From contig JALMGJ010000002.1 of NCBI GenBank assembly GCA_023362775.1, positions 107,253,981-107,317,980 of the forward strand: 64,000 nt of DNA. Reading direction: 5' to 3'. The DNA is from Charina bottae (Eukaryota > Chordata > Lepidosauria > Squamata > Charinaidae). Positions 9,975 through 21,386 of this stretch are shown here, in pieces (positions within the stretch are counted from its first letter, which is position 1; each line of letters begins with the position of its first letter). Below the pieces are notes generated by a model, which saw nothing but the letters and a program-made list of their open reading frames with translations, did not search any database and was not told the DNA's origin. The position numbers and the translations under genes were made by a program.

Positions 9975-10550
9975 CATCCCAGATGCCTCCACTTGAACTG
10001 AAGCAGTAAAGGGGAGACCACCATCTCTCTGGGTAATTCATTCTGCTGTCAAACAGTTGTTACTGTAGGGATGTCTTTTGTCTACTGTTCAGCTGGTATC
10101 TGCCTTTCTGTAACTTCAAACCATTATTATGCATTTTGTACTCTGGAAGAAAAGAGAGTACCCTTTCACCTTCTTCTCAATGACAAACTTTCAGTTATTT
10201 GAAGAGTGCTTTCATATCTCACCTCCGTCATTATTTCTCAAGGCTAAACATATCCAGCTCCCTTCATCTCTCTTCATAGGGACTTGGTTTCTTGTCTCTT
10301 GATCATCCTCTTCCCCATTCTCTGAATCCTTTATAGAGTAGTGTTCAGAACTGGACCCAGTACTTGCACTCGGGTCTGAACAACGTAAAATAGAATGGAA
10401 TAATTACTTGTTGTGATTTGGAAATTATATTCTGTTGAGGCAGCCTCAAATTGCATTTGCCTTCTCTGCAGCCACATGACACCAGTGTAAGTGAGACAAG
10501 GCAGAACTTTCACAGAAATGCTTGGAAGACTGTGTCTAATTAAAGTCTCT
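9975..10550 (-). mobile_element. CR1 LINE 3' region, degenerate
   Basis: The text CAGAACTGGACCCAGTAC (about 10348), then GAATGGAATAATTACTTG, then AAATTGCATTTGCC (about 10445), is the reverse complement of the end of the CR1 ORF2 and its 3' region. GGCTAAACATATCCAGCTCC (10242) and the stretch near 10015-10075 follow the same family layout. The reading frame is broken and the copy is old. Confidence 0.75.
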
Positions 10551-10567
10551 GATTGTCCTGTTCTGAT

Positions 10568-11373
10568 TAAGACTTGACACAGGAAGCAATGAGTAAACAA
10601 TCCTTTTATTTATCAGCAAAATATACAGTAAAACTCACACTGGCTGCTAGCTCACTCACATGTAGTCATAGCAATGCATAGTGCGGGCATTGTGCTAAAA
10701 GGCAGTCCACGTGGCAGCAAGGTGATCTGGAGTGAGGCCGGTGCAGCGACCAGGCAAGGCTTGGAAACGGGATCTGGCGTGGCAACAAAACACGGTGCGT
10801 AGAGGCAGTCCAGTGTGGCAGCAAGGCAAGGCTTGGAAACAGGATCCGACACGGTGGCAAGACAAGGCGCGGAGAGGCAGTCCTGCGTGGCAGCAAGGCA
10901 AGGCTCCGAGGCGGGGTCCAGCATGGTAACAGGGCAAGGCATGGAGGGAAGGTCTGGTGCAGCAGCAAGGCAAGGCTCAGCAGTGGGATCTGGCACGGCA
11001 ACAAGGCAAGGCTCCGGGTCTCGGTTCTTCTCGTCGGGAATAGGCGTTGGCGTAGAACTGCATGAACGGTTGTCTCCAGCAATCTGGTCTGGGCTCTGGC
11101 GCCTTTTAACTCCTCAATATTTCTGCTGTTTCTGTGAAGGACCCAATCACCTCTCTCGCTGCTCAGCCCGTCTCTCCACCCTCCTTTCTCAGATGCTGAT
11201 AGGTGGCGGTGAATCCAGCCCGACTTTCACCAATTGTCGGCTTAGGATCTTGCTGCCCACAGCTCTGTGCTGCTCCTTCCCCTGGTTCAATTTCTGTGCC
11301 TTCCCCAACCTTTCCCGCCTTTTCAACGGTCGGCTCCCCCTCCTCCACCTCAGACTCAACCTCCATCCTGACA
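10568..11373 (-). mobile_element. Probable solo LTR
   Basis: About 806 bp flanked by CTGAT on both sides (10563-10567 and 11374-11378). The minus strand starts TGTCAGGATGG, with the expected TG, and ends TA rather than CA. A polyadenylation signal AATAAA lies on the minus strand about 30-35 bases inside the 3' end (near 10598). No second LTR or coding interior adjoins it. The family is unknown. The call rests on the TSD, the TG start and the AATAAA position, so it is moderate. Confidence 0.45.
10700..11020. repeat. GC-rich degenerate minisatellite
   Basis: Recurring GGCAGCAAGGCAAGGC units, separated by variable GGAAACAGGATC-like spacers, run through the left half of the probable solo LTR. 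Overlapping frames on both strands are products of this repeat. Confidence 0.75.
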
Positions 11374-11399
11374 CTGATCACTATGGCTTCATGCATCAT

Positions 11400-11977
<578 letters not shown>

Positions 11978-12089
11978 TTATCAACCTATCCAATGCTTTG
12001 GTAAACCATGTTTTTACATTTCCTTTTAAGGTGCAGTTAATTTCAAGCTGGCAATCCAATGTCTAAATAAGACTTTGATTTTATAAAGT

Positions 12090-13081
12090 TATAAATGGAT
12101 TAAGGGTCCAGATAAATTTGAAATAAGATTTTGGATTTAATTATAAAGAATCCTTCCCATGGGAAAGTGGACTTGTTTTGATTTTTTTCTAATATTTTTC
12201 TAAGACATAATAGAGATAAGTAATTTTAAAAATTGGATACTAGAGGGAACTAAATATTTTAATTAAAGGAGAAGAGTACATAAACCTGATTAACAGCTAC
12301 AGAATGATGCAAAATATTATAACATTGGAAATACTGAAGGACACTTTTGAAAAATAGAATCAGAAGGTAATATCAACAATTTCAATAGTGATGTTTGCTT
12401 CTATGGATAGACTGTGTCCAAATAATATTTTGGAAGAAATGGCAGAAAAGAAACAAATTTTATTTGAGAAGACAGCAACAGAGTTGACACTGAAAATGGA
12501 TCTACAAATGACAGGCTAAAAGAATGACATTATTTTAAAAATGTCTCATTGGACATACAAAAGAAATTGTTTGATGCTTTAAAAAACAAAAGGGAATTAC
12601 AACTAATAAACCAAGAGGGTGACCTGGATAATTCTTTTATATTGGATTTACAAAAGAGGTTTGTTAAAACTTGGATGAATCTTGTGATAAGGGGCAAAAA
12701 AGAAATGAAAAGAAATCAAGTTCTTTAACATTATTTGAATGGACTAAAGATTAAGATTGTTAGAAGTAAAGGGAAGAAATACAAGTTTGTCTATTTGATC
12801 AAGGTTAAAATAGATATGTTGTTATTTCTGGCAACACTTAATGGACTTTTGCTGAGACCAGGACTGAAATGGCGATGCTTTATGGATTTGTTTATAGATA
12901 AGAGATGGGACAAGGGATGAAGAGATAATTGGCTGTAAATTAAGAGGAAGTGAAAAGTTACTAAAATTGTTTATAGTTGTTGTGATGAAGGTTGGAAGTG
13001 GTTTGCCATTGCCTTCTTCCTAGTTTGTATTAGTTTTTACTATTACAATAATAATCTTTAATAAAATTATTTTTTAAAAAA
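12090..13081 (+). mobile_element. HAL1/L1-like non-LTR repeat, copy 1
   Basis: About 1 kb matching 31915-32940 on the opposite strand along its whole length. Shared blocks include GTCCAGATAAATTTGAAATA, AAGAATCCTTCCCATGGGAA, AGTGACCTGGATAATT and GATAAGAGATGGGA. It ends in an A-rich tail after TTTAATAAAATTATTTT. The open frame at 12735-12920 ends in IDKRWDKG and may be the remains of an L1 ORF1. No reverse transcriptase is visible, so it could be a half-L1 (ORF1 only) or a deleted L1. Confidence 0.5.
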
Positions 13082-14060
13082 GAAAACTGAAAATTCAGAA
13101 ACCACTTACATAATAGTACCACTTCTCCACTTCATAAATAAGGTAAGTATAAGAACCCACACATCCAACTCATAAGCTGTTTACTAACATTTTCTTATTC
13201 TTAAAACAAACACTCCCCCCCCCCCAACACACACACATAAGCAATTGCTCTTCCATCAAATTATTATTAGGATTGTCTAAAAATCCTGAAGAAATTTCTG
13301 GCAGAAAACTAACTGAAATAGTATTTATCAAATAAAGGACAACAGGAGAGATTATTGAAAGTCAGCAGATTCTGGTGACTTTTTTTGGGGGGGGTGTCTA
13401 CTAAGCTAATATTGAAATAGGTAGGAAGGAAAAGAGATCAAAAGTGATTATAATTATTTATTCCAAAGAAAGAGCAAACCCCATCTTCTACTTTCCAACT
13501 GACCAATCCAGAGTTTGGTAGGAACAAAGATTCTTGGTTCTTTGATCAAACACAGGATTGATAGATACAACTACCTGATAGAAAACAAAGTAGTTATCAC
13601 CAAATAAAACATTCCCAAGTTAAGGGAATGTTCTTCTCTGTTTTTGACAACAAAAATACATCAAAATACATGATAGTAAAAAAACATGAAAGAAATGGAG
13701 GATTTTAGTTGTCAAAACAGGGAAACCTATGTAGAGAAATTGCTATGTAAGAGTAATTTTTAAAAATGGTCTTGGAAGCCAACTGAACTGTGGATTGGTC
13801 TTATACCAAAAGGGAAGGAAAACTGTTGTCTGTTCCAAAGGACAGATATAAGATTTTGGACAAGGACTGAAATGCCAACTAAACACCAGGTTGGCCAGAA
13901 GAAAAGAACAGTGAAAAGAAACCTGATAGAAGTTCTATTTTTCTATAGGGAAAAAAGAATCATTCTGCATTCTTAAATCATTCCAGCATGATTTTGAACT
14001 TTAAGATCTTCTGATTTGAACTGAGTTTTTGTTTCCTTACCTGGTTCCCGATTAATTGAT
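13082..14060. other. No recognisable feature
   Basis: AT-rich unique-looking sequence with a short C run at about 13207 and a G run at about 13386. No supported element. Confidence 0.55.
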
Positions 14061-14064
14061 TCTT

Positions 14065-15303
14065 AGGAAGACAGCAACATCCAAGTACCACCAAAGGATA
14101 AGACAGGTCCTGAAGAGCCAGCTCAATGGAAAGAACAAGATCCATGCCATCAACATGTATGCCCTGCCAGTCATTAGATACCCTGCCGATATAGTGAGCT
14201 GGCCAAAGGAGGACATGGAGGCTTCTGATGTGAAGACCGGGAAGCTCCTCACAATGTATGGAGGCTTCCACCCCAAGTCCAAAGCCCAGAGACTGTACAC
14301 CAGGTGGAAAGAGGGCAGGCAGGGTCTGGTGAGTGTCAAAGCCACTGTCCTGGATGTAACCCAGAGAATCCAGAAGTACATCAGTAAGATGGCATCCAAA
14401 GATGAGCTACTGAGAGAATGCCTGAGGCAGCAGCAGACACAGGAAGAAAATCGAGCAGAGGAAGTGCCATGGCAAGACAAGACCCTGCATGGGATGTACC
14501 ATCGACAGATAGCTGAGGTGGCTGATATTGGGAAATCCTACCAGTGGCTGGAAAGGGCTGGACTAAAAGACAGCACTGAGGCACTGATCATAGCAGCACA
14601 AGAACAGGCACTAAGCACCCGATTCATAGAAGCAGGGGTCTACCACACTAGACAGGACCCAAGGTGCAGACTGTGTAGAGAGGCCTCAGAGACAGTCCAA
14701 CACATAGTGGCAAGGTGTAAGATGCAGGCAGGAACAGCATATACTGAACTGTACAAACAAGTACTGTAGCTGGCATTGTGTACAGGAACATCTGCACAGC
14801 ATATGGGCTAGACCCTCCCAAGTCCAGACGGGAGATTCCACAGAAGGTTGTGGAGAATGACAGGGCTAAGATCCTGTGGGACTTCCAGATCCAGATGGAC
14901 AGGCAGGTACTGGCCAATCAACCAGACATTTTAGTAGTAGAAAAGGACCAGAAGACAGTGTTGGTGATAGATGTAGTGGTGCCAAGTGACAGCAACATCA
15001 GGAAGAAGGAGTATGAGAAGCTGAAGAAGTACCAGGGCCTGAAGGAGGAACTGGAGAGGATGTGGAAAGTGAAGGCCGAAGTGGTCCCAGTGGTGGTAGG
15101 AGCACTTGGGGCTGTGACTCCCAAGCTAGGATAGTGGCTCCAACAGGTCCTAGGAACAACATCAGAGCATTCTGTCCAGAAGAGTGCAATTCTAGGAGCA
15201 GCTAAGATACTGCGCAGAACCCTCAAACTCCCAGGCCTCTGGTAGAGGACCCAAGGTTGAGGAAGACACATACCACCCATAGGGGTGAGAAGGGAATTTT
15301 TTT
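14065..15303 (+). pseudogene. R4/Dong LINE C-terminal half (copy R4-b)
   Basis: 5'-truncated R4/Dong element. The first frame (to the stop at 14769) covers the region after the polymerase core, from KSQLNGKNKIHAINMYALP onward, and ends with a zinc-knuckle-like CRLCREASETVQHIVARC, the Cys-His motif that precedes the restriction-enzyme-like endonuclease in R2/R4 LINEs. A two-base shift near 14769 breaks the frame. The next frame (14778-15134) has the endonuclease core, with QPDILVV and then VIDVVVPSD as the PD...D catalytic pair, and KKEYEKL after it. A second stop at 15132 interrupts the tail, which ends LRRTLKLPGLW. In an active element this enzyme nicks the target. Here it is dead. The 3' end GGGGTGAGAAGGGAA is followed by a T run. 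Confidence 0.85.
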
Positions 15304-15304
15304 T

Positions 15305-15715
15305 TACTCAATCCAGTGTAGAAGGGAATATTTATTTTGCACTAAGTTTAAATGTCTTAGTGCAAAATAAACACATATAGTGTATTTCCGAACAATTCTG
15401 ACATCTATTTTGTTGTAAAATATACCCAAATATGTAAGTATTGGAGAAACTTTCCTTATACCCATTCTATCCAAACATTGAAAAGATAATCTCACCTAGC
15501 ATGAGTTCTTAAGTGAGCTAAAACTTCATCCCATTACTACTTTTCTGTCCATTTATTGTGCTATTTGTGAAGATGCATTATACAGCATGTGCTTCAGAAT
15601 CATATTGTTCCAGCATTTATTGCCATTATGTGAATATTATATAAATTCAAAGGCACTGGAAGTTACAATTGACAAGACAATTTGAGAGCTTTGATATAAG
15701 AGAAAAATTAAAAGC
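15305..15715. other. No recognisable feature
   Basis: AT-rich sequence between R4-b and a SINE, with a local inverted repeat around the TTTTGCACTAAG motif near 15335-15370. Nothing else recognised. Confidence 0.5.
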
Positions 15716-15729
15716 AATGTACAGGACTG

Positions 15730-16002
15730 GAGAGGTTCGAATCCCTAGTCCCGCATGATGGAGTGAGCTCCCGCGCTCGCCCCAGCTCTTGCCAACCTAG
15801 CAATTCGAAAGCATGCAAATGCAAGTAGATGAATAGGTACCACTTCGGTGGGTAGGTAACAGCGTTCCGTGCATGTCATGCGGCCACATGACCACGGAAG
15901 CATCTTCAGACAATGCTGCCTCTTCGGCTAACAAACGGAGATCAGCACCGGCCCCTAGAGTCGGACATGACTGCACAAATGTGCGGGGGAAACCTTTACC
16001 TT
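15730..16002 (+). mobile_element. tRNA-derived SINE (family A), 5' truncated
   Basis: Plus-strand copy starting inside the tRNA-related head at GAGGTTCGAATCC (B box) and ending in the ACCTTTACCTTTA tail. It is flanked by a perfect 10-bp duplication TACAGGACTG (15720-15729 and 16003-16012). The A box is missing, so it cannot be transcribed from its own promoter. Confidence 0.9.
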
Positions 16003-16014
16003 TACAGGACTGAT

Positions 16015-17850
16015 CATACCAACCTGTCTAGCATTAATTTCATTTGACAAAACTAGCATAATATTTTAGTAGAATTTCAGAAAGTTGTGGTTAATGCAAG
16101 ACACATGACTGAAGCGGACACTTTCAACTATTTAACGCAGAATCCTTTGTGATCATAAGCCTGCTGAGATTTATTCTTCACCTGGATCACTTAAACATAA
16201 GAGTATAGACACTTTGTATTTGGGGGGAAAAAGAGGTAACATTCTACCAGAAAGGAAATATTCTTTGTATTAAAACTTTAAGACTGTTCCTTTTTTATTA
16301 TTCGAGATTCAGTTTCTGAGGGCCCTGTAGGAGTCTAAATCCTGATTCAGTTTCTGTGAAACTAGTTACATCAAACTGAGCTGTTCTCAGTGGGCAAATC
16401 ATTTGAAGCTATTGCCACCAGAAGAGATACAAGCCTTTTTAGAAACACTTACATTTTATCATACTCCCGATCTTGTAGTCTGTCATCAGTAAGTTCGGAA
16501 AACTCTGAAACTTTACATCAGCTTGAGGAGAATAACTGAATTATAGGTTCAAGGTGTTATTATATGTGGTTGTTTCCATTTACATACCCAAAAAGGAGAG
16601 CAATTAGGCAGGGAAGATAACAAGGTGGGATCAAGTTTATGCCGGCTTTATCTTTAGTTTGATAATAAATTCTACAAAATAATAATAACAAATGTTTTCA
16701 CATTTTTATCTGGCATTAACTTAGAAACTGAGAGATTCTTACTTATTTATATAACCTGAGGGACAGACAAACAATTTGACACATTTCTGTTAGGGGTACA
16801 ATATCTGGACTATCATATGTATCTGGATCAAAGCATCCATGAGGTTGTGTGTGAAAACCTGCAAGATGGTAAGTGTAGAATTATAATGTAAGACCTGCTT
16901 CTTTTGTACATGCATGTGAGATTAACACCCATATAAAAGGGCAGGTCTTAGAATGCACCCACTGTCCTACAAAATGTTAACTCCCACCGTATTGGGGTTA
17001 CAGTTTTATGTATTTTTATACCACTATCTAGGAGTCATATATACTGTATATTTTTGCAGGCCAGATATTGTAATCTCAGTTTCAGGCTTTTTCTTTCCTG
17101 TGCTCAAAATTCCTGTTCTAAGGGTTTTGAACTCAGAAGAAAAAAAAACACCCATCTCCTGGAAATTCTGGCCTGAACTTGGAATGAAATGCAGCTATTT
17201 CAACCAGCATTGTCTCAAACACTCTCAGAGTCCTGAGCCTTCTAATTGGCTTGGTTGTTCTTTATTCTTTTAAACCTGGCATTGCTAGGGAAGTTTCATT
17301 CCTGCTGCTATTGGCTGAGGCTTGGTGAGGGCGGAAGGGACAGAGTGAGGAAGGAGTAGCAGTTACTGAAGTACATGCTGGGCCTTGACAACTGGCTGGT
17401 TCTAATAACTGAATCTGCATTTTCATTCAGAGGCCAGTCCCTAACATAGTGATAAAGAACTGTCCTCAGTTGCCTGCCTACCTGATATATAGATTTGCTG
17501 CTTTTTAAAAAAATATTATGAGGAGTTTAGAGTTCATGGGTTGTGTTGTGGGTGTTGCTGTGTTCTGTGATATGTTTTCCCTTGCAGGTGGGAAGATACA
17601 AGACAAATAAAAATGTGTCCTCTGCCCTGTCTTCATTGCACAAACATAGCTAAACATTGATGCAATCTTTAGGTTGCAAGTTTAATATACAAAGATTATG
17701 TTGCTTTTGTGTGTGTGCTATGTGTATGCCGTTTTTGATGCTGATATTTGAGCCTTGCTAGCTGATTTCCAAATGTAGAAGTCAACACTGCTTGTGCATT
17801 AAGAAAAGAAAAAAGGTTAATGTCAATAGCTAGTGAAGTGCATTTTTGCT
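16015..17850. other. No recognisable feature
   Basis: AT-rich sequence with no coding frame or repeat signature that I can support. The open frame at 16953-17273 has no recognisable domain and no splice context. Confidence 0.5.
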
Positions 17851-17854
17851 ACTA

Positions 17855-18084
17855 TAGGTAGTCCTCGTTTAGCAGGACAATTGGGAGTGGCAACTCAGTC
17901 ATTAAGCAAAAGCGGTCACTAAGTGAAACCATGACTGTGCTTATTATCTTATTTCAGCTTTTCTTTGATTTACAGACCTGCAAAGGTGATAAATGTGAGG
18001 ATTGGTCACAAAATTACTTTTTCATCACCAGTCATAACTGCAAATGGTCGCTAAGCAAGGCAGTTGCTAAATGAGGACTACCAG
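17855..18084. mobile_element. Tc1/mariner-type MITE
   Basis: About 230 bp with inverted ends: GGTAGTCCTCGTTTAGCA at the left and the complement of GGTAGTCCTCATTTAGCA at the right. TA flanks both sides (17853-17854 and 18085-18086), the target duplication of Tc1/mariner transposases. It has no coding capacity. Internal phrases such as GTCACTAAGTGAAACCATGA match a repeat type I know from other squamate genomes. Confidence 0.75.
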
Positions 18085-18528
18085 TATTTCCTGTATATAA
18101 GAAGTGTTAAAATAAATCATCCTGTGTGTAAAACGTATAAATGTATTTAAAAATCCCCTTGGCCAAGTTTTCTGTAGATTGAGTTGCAGCAAGAGGATGT
18201 AGATCAGCTACACTCCTTTTCAAAACATCCTTTCAGCTCACCAAAGCAAATTGATTCAAAGCAGTGCTTTGACGTGAAAACTTGAGTTTTTAGCTTTGGA
18301 ATCTTGAATCAAAGCAACAAACTGGGTTGCTTTGCTTCAATTTATCATTTCATTCCAGAGACTTAATAATTTGGATCAAATAAGTGGGGCCATCTTAATT
18401 TTTGTTCCATACAAAGCACAGAACAGCAGAAGAGTTTTTGTCTGTAAGAACACAGTCAAGCTGTTTTGTCCCAGGTTCAAAATAAATGCTTCACTTAGTG
18501 CACACCTCTATGGTTACTAGGTTTAGAG

Positions 18529-18792
18529 AAGAGCTTTCCAAACTGTGTGTCGCGACACAAGTGTCACCACACAGTTTGGTGTGTCGCCACATAACCTAAT
18601 AATATAATCATCATCAGCGCTTCCGGGTTTTCCCGCGGCGACACACCAACCGCGGCACGCAAAACCCCAAAAGCGGAAAGAGTGCTTCCGGGTTTTTGCA
18701 TGCTGCTGCAACGGCGGCACTTCCGGGTTTTCCCGCGGCGACACACCAATGGCGGTTGGTGTGTCGCTGCAGGAAAACTTTGGAAAGCCCTG
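18529..18792 (+). mobile_element. hAT-type MITE, copy 2
   Basis: 264 bp, same family as 8722-8975. It starts AAGAGCTTTCCAAACTGTG (first base changed from C) and ends CTTTGGAAAGCCCTG. Perfect 8-bp duplication GTTTAGAG (18521-18528 and 18793-18800). The interior is different: three copies of a CTTCCGGGTTTT motif and repeated GTGTGTCGC, less GC-rich than the other two copies. Confidence 0.9.
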
Positions 18793-18844
18793 GTTTAGAG
18801 TCTCTGAAATGCCTATTAAGATACAAAGTTTATTTTGTTCTAGT

Positions 18845-18884
18845 CATTTCATTCATTCATTCATTCATTCATTCATTCATTCAC
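18845..18884. repeat. ATTC microsatellite
   Basis: Tandem CATT/ATTC units. Confidence 0.95.
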
Positions 18885-19471
18885 AAATTCATTCAATTTG
18901 CATGGCTGCCCATCTTAGCAAATAACTCTGGGTGGCAAACCTATCCCAGGAACATAACTCACAAAATATATATTTTGAATTAAGTTCTGTTCAGCATAAA
19001 AAGCATTAGTCCTATATTGTGCTACTATTATTAGAACATTATACAAATTATTGAAAGACAATTGCTAGAGTTAGTAGCACAGCTGCTACAGAAACGCATT
19101 CACCTCAGGACTTGGATATACATTTACCCCTAGCCAATCTAATTCCGGTATAATTCTAGTATAATTAATGCCACTTAATGAGCTCACTTACTTGCCTTTC
19201 CAACAGTTTTTCTCCTTTTGAAGGACAAGAATGTTTTCTAAATACAGGTTCTGTGTACTGAAGTCTTTTTTTACTCAAGTGCTTTGTAAGGAAGAATTAA
19301 TATGAATCTTATTTACAAGACGCAGCTCCTCCTCTCAATATCCAAGGGATGCTTTCTAAATCCAAAAATGTGTTAGAAAGTCACGCACTAATTTTCTTAA
19401 GGGTCAGAAAGGCATTCAAATAACTTATTCCATCAGGTTTATCCAAAGATGTGAAAATAGTGTATGATACA

Positions 19472-19489
19472 CACACACACACACACACA

Positions 19490-19543
<54 letters not shown>

Positions 19544-19577
19544 TATATACACACACACTATATATATACACACACAC

Positions 19578-19626
<49 letters not shown>

Positions 19627-19663
19627 TATATACACACACACTATATATACACACACACACACA

Positions 19664-19726
<63 letters not shown>
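19472..19726. repeat. Compound AC/AT microsatellite
   Basis: Alternating (CA)n and (TA)n blocks with a recurring ATAGTATATATACACACAC join. It ends directly against the R4-c fragment. Frames read through it are artefacts. Confidence 0.95.
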
Positions 19727-19727
<1 letters not shown>

Positions 19728-19729
<2 letters not shown>

Positions 19730-19862
19730 CTCTCTGTCCAGAAGAGTGCAATGCTAGGAACAGCTAAGTTACTGCACAGAACCCTCAAACTCCCAGGCCT
19801 CTGGTAGAGGACCTGAGGTTGAGGAAGACGCATACCTCCCATAGGGGTGAGAAGGGAATTTA
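19728..19862 (+). pseudogene. R4/Dong LINE 3' end (copy R4-c)
   Basis: Short terminal fragment starting AGAGCTCTCTGTCCAG, encoding the last residues (LPGLW, stop) and the shared 3' end GGGGTGAGAAGGGAA. It begins exactly where the AC repeat stops and is followed within a few bases by a tRNA-like segment and a second R4. Confidence 0.8.
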
Positions 19863-19865
19863 TTT

Positions 19866-19960
19866 TTGTGGCTGGATAGCATAGTGGTTAGAGCGCCACC
19901 TTTGGAGCAGGAGACTGGGGTTCAAATCCTGGCTGTACTTACCTTACCAGTAGGGCTCCT
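19866..19960 (+). mobile_element. tRNA-like SINE head
   Basis: A-box-like AGCATAGTGGTTAGAGCG and B-box-like GGTTCAAATCC at tRNA-like spacing. I could not close an acceptor stem, so it is not a functional tRNA. It lies between the R4-c tail and the start of R4-d, and may be a truncated SINE or part of the R4 5' leader. Confidence 0.55.
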
Positions 19961-19984
19961 TGGGCAAAGACCCCCCTAACACTT

Positions 19985-21386
19985 CACCTGCCTACCTCAA
20001 ATATGAGAGTGACATGAACTAAGAGATTCATGCCACCTTGGACGTCGCCTGGATTAACAAGGTCTGCATCAGATGTTGTGGAAACAGGACAATCTGATGA
20101 TAAGTGGGCTACTGGAACAAACCATACATAGACAAGGCAAGAGAACCTGGAATTTATGGAATGCTACTATAACTGTAGACCTAATGAGAGGGGATATATG
20201 AAACATATGAGGGAACTATGGATGGACAGAAGACTTCCATCCACACTAACTGAGAAACAGCTAGTTACTCAACGCTTCAACATAGTGAAGAGGAAGCTGC
20301 TCTCACAACTTGAGATAGACCAACTACACATTATTTTTGAGACTCAAGAAGACCCAGAAGAACAACTGGAGGTGCAGACAACACCTGAAGCTGGAATATC
20401 ACTGCCCGCCCCCAATTACAGAGCACAGCAACTGATATGAGGCAAAAGATCATGGATAAACTAGCTACAGTCAACTCTCAAGAACGATTACCAAGGCTCA
20501 GTGGAGAACTACCTACAGATAGTATGCTAGAAGATGCCAACAGAGCCCTAAAGACAATCCCTACTACCACTATAGCTCAAACCAATGAACTGGTATACAC
20601 TACAGCCGCTGTAATCCTGGAGATGCTTGGCTACATGATCTTGGCTTGGCTACTACCACTATAGCTCAAACCAATGAACTGGTATACACTACAGCCGCTG
20701 TAATCCTGGAGAGGCTTGGCTACATGATCAAGAAGAACAGCAGTACATACCCTCCCTGGAAAATGAGGTTGGAGGCTAAGATCAAGGAAACTCGGAGAGA
20801 AGTTAGTCAGCTGGTGGAACTACAGAAGGGTGTGGAGATTAAGGAAAAGACTCGGCTACTGAAAAAATACAAGGGCCTGACTCCATCTGAAGCCCTAAAG
20901 ACTGCTAAACAAAGGCTCACAGCAGTGGCTACCAGGCTAAGGAGATACACTAGAGAAGCAGAGGCCAAGAAGATAAATGCCCTGTTCGCAAAAGAACCAT
21001 CCAAGGTGTACTCCCAACTGCAGTGCAACAGCACAGTAACAGCAGAGCCACCAAGAGCAGAAACTGAACAGTACTGGAAGAACATATGGGAGAAAGAGAA
21101 GACACATAACACCAGTGCAAAGTAGCTGCAGGACCTGAGAGCAGACCACAGAAATCTCCCAGAGCAGGAATCAGTCACCATCACAGTAGCAGACATCCAA
21201 CAGCGGGTCAAGAACATGAAGAGCTGGACAGCACCTGGCCGAGACATGATCCATACCTACTGGCTAAAGAAACTAACAGCAGTGCATGAACGCCTAGCAG
21301 CACAGATGAACCAGCTGCTAGCAGCAGGCTCCCATCCAGACTGGCTAACACAAGGTAAGACAGTGCTGATCATGAAAGACCCCAAC
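19985..21386 (+). pseudogene. R4/Dong LINE N-terminal half (copy R4-d, part 1)
   Basis: Broken reading frames of the N-terminal region. 20156-20440 includes RGYMKHMRELWMDRRLP and EKQLVTQRFNIVKRKLLSQ, typical of the R2/R4 N-terminal segment. 20646-21125 holds a long charged helical region (EAKIKETRREVSQLVELQ, later RLRRYTREAEAKKINALF). 21126-21386 has the start of the reverse transcriptase (VKNMKSWTAPGRDMIHTYWL, then the lead-in to the fingers). Stops separate these pieces, and an 80-base stretch is tandemly duplicated (about 20562-20640 and 20651-20729). The element continues at 22677 beyond an inserted L1. Confidence 0.8.

Noticed and set aside
16953..17273. Possible host exon (106 codons)
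   Set aside because: No known domain and no convincing splice sites; length is compatible with chance in this composition.
19425..19842. Frames of alternating Tyr-Ile and Val-Cys
   Set aside because: Translated AC/AT microsatellite.
19866..19960. Functional tRNA gene
   Set aside because: A and B boxes present, but no acceptor stem can be closed; SINE-like.
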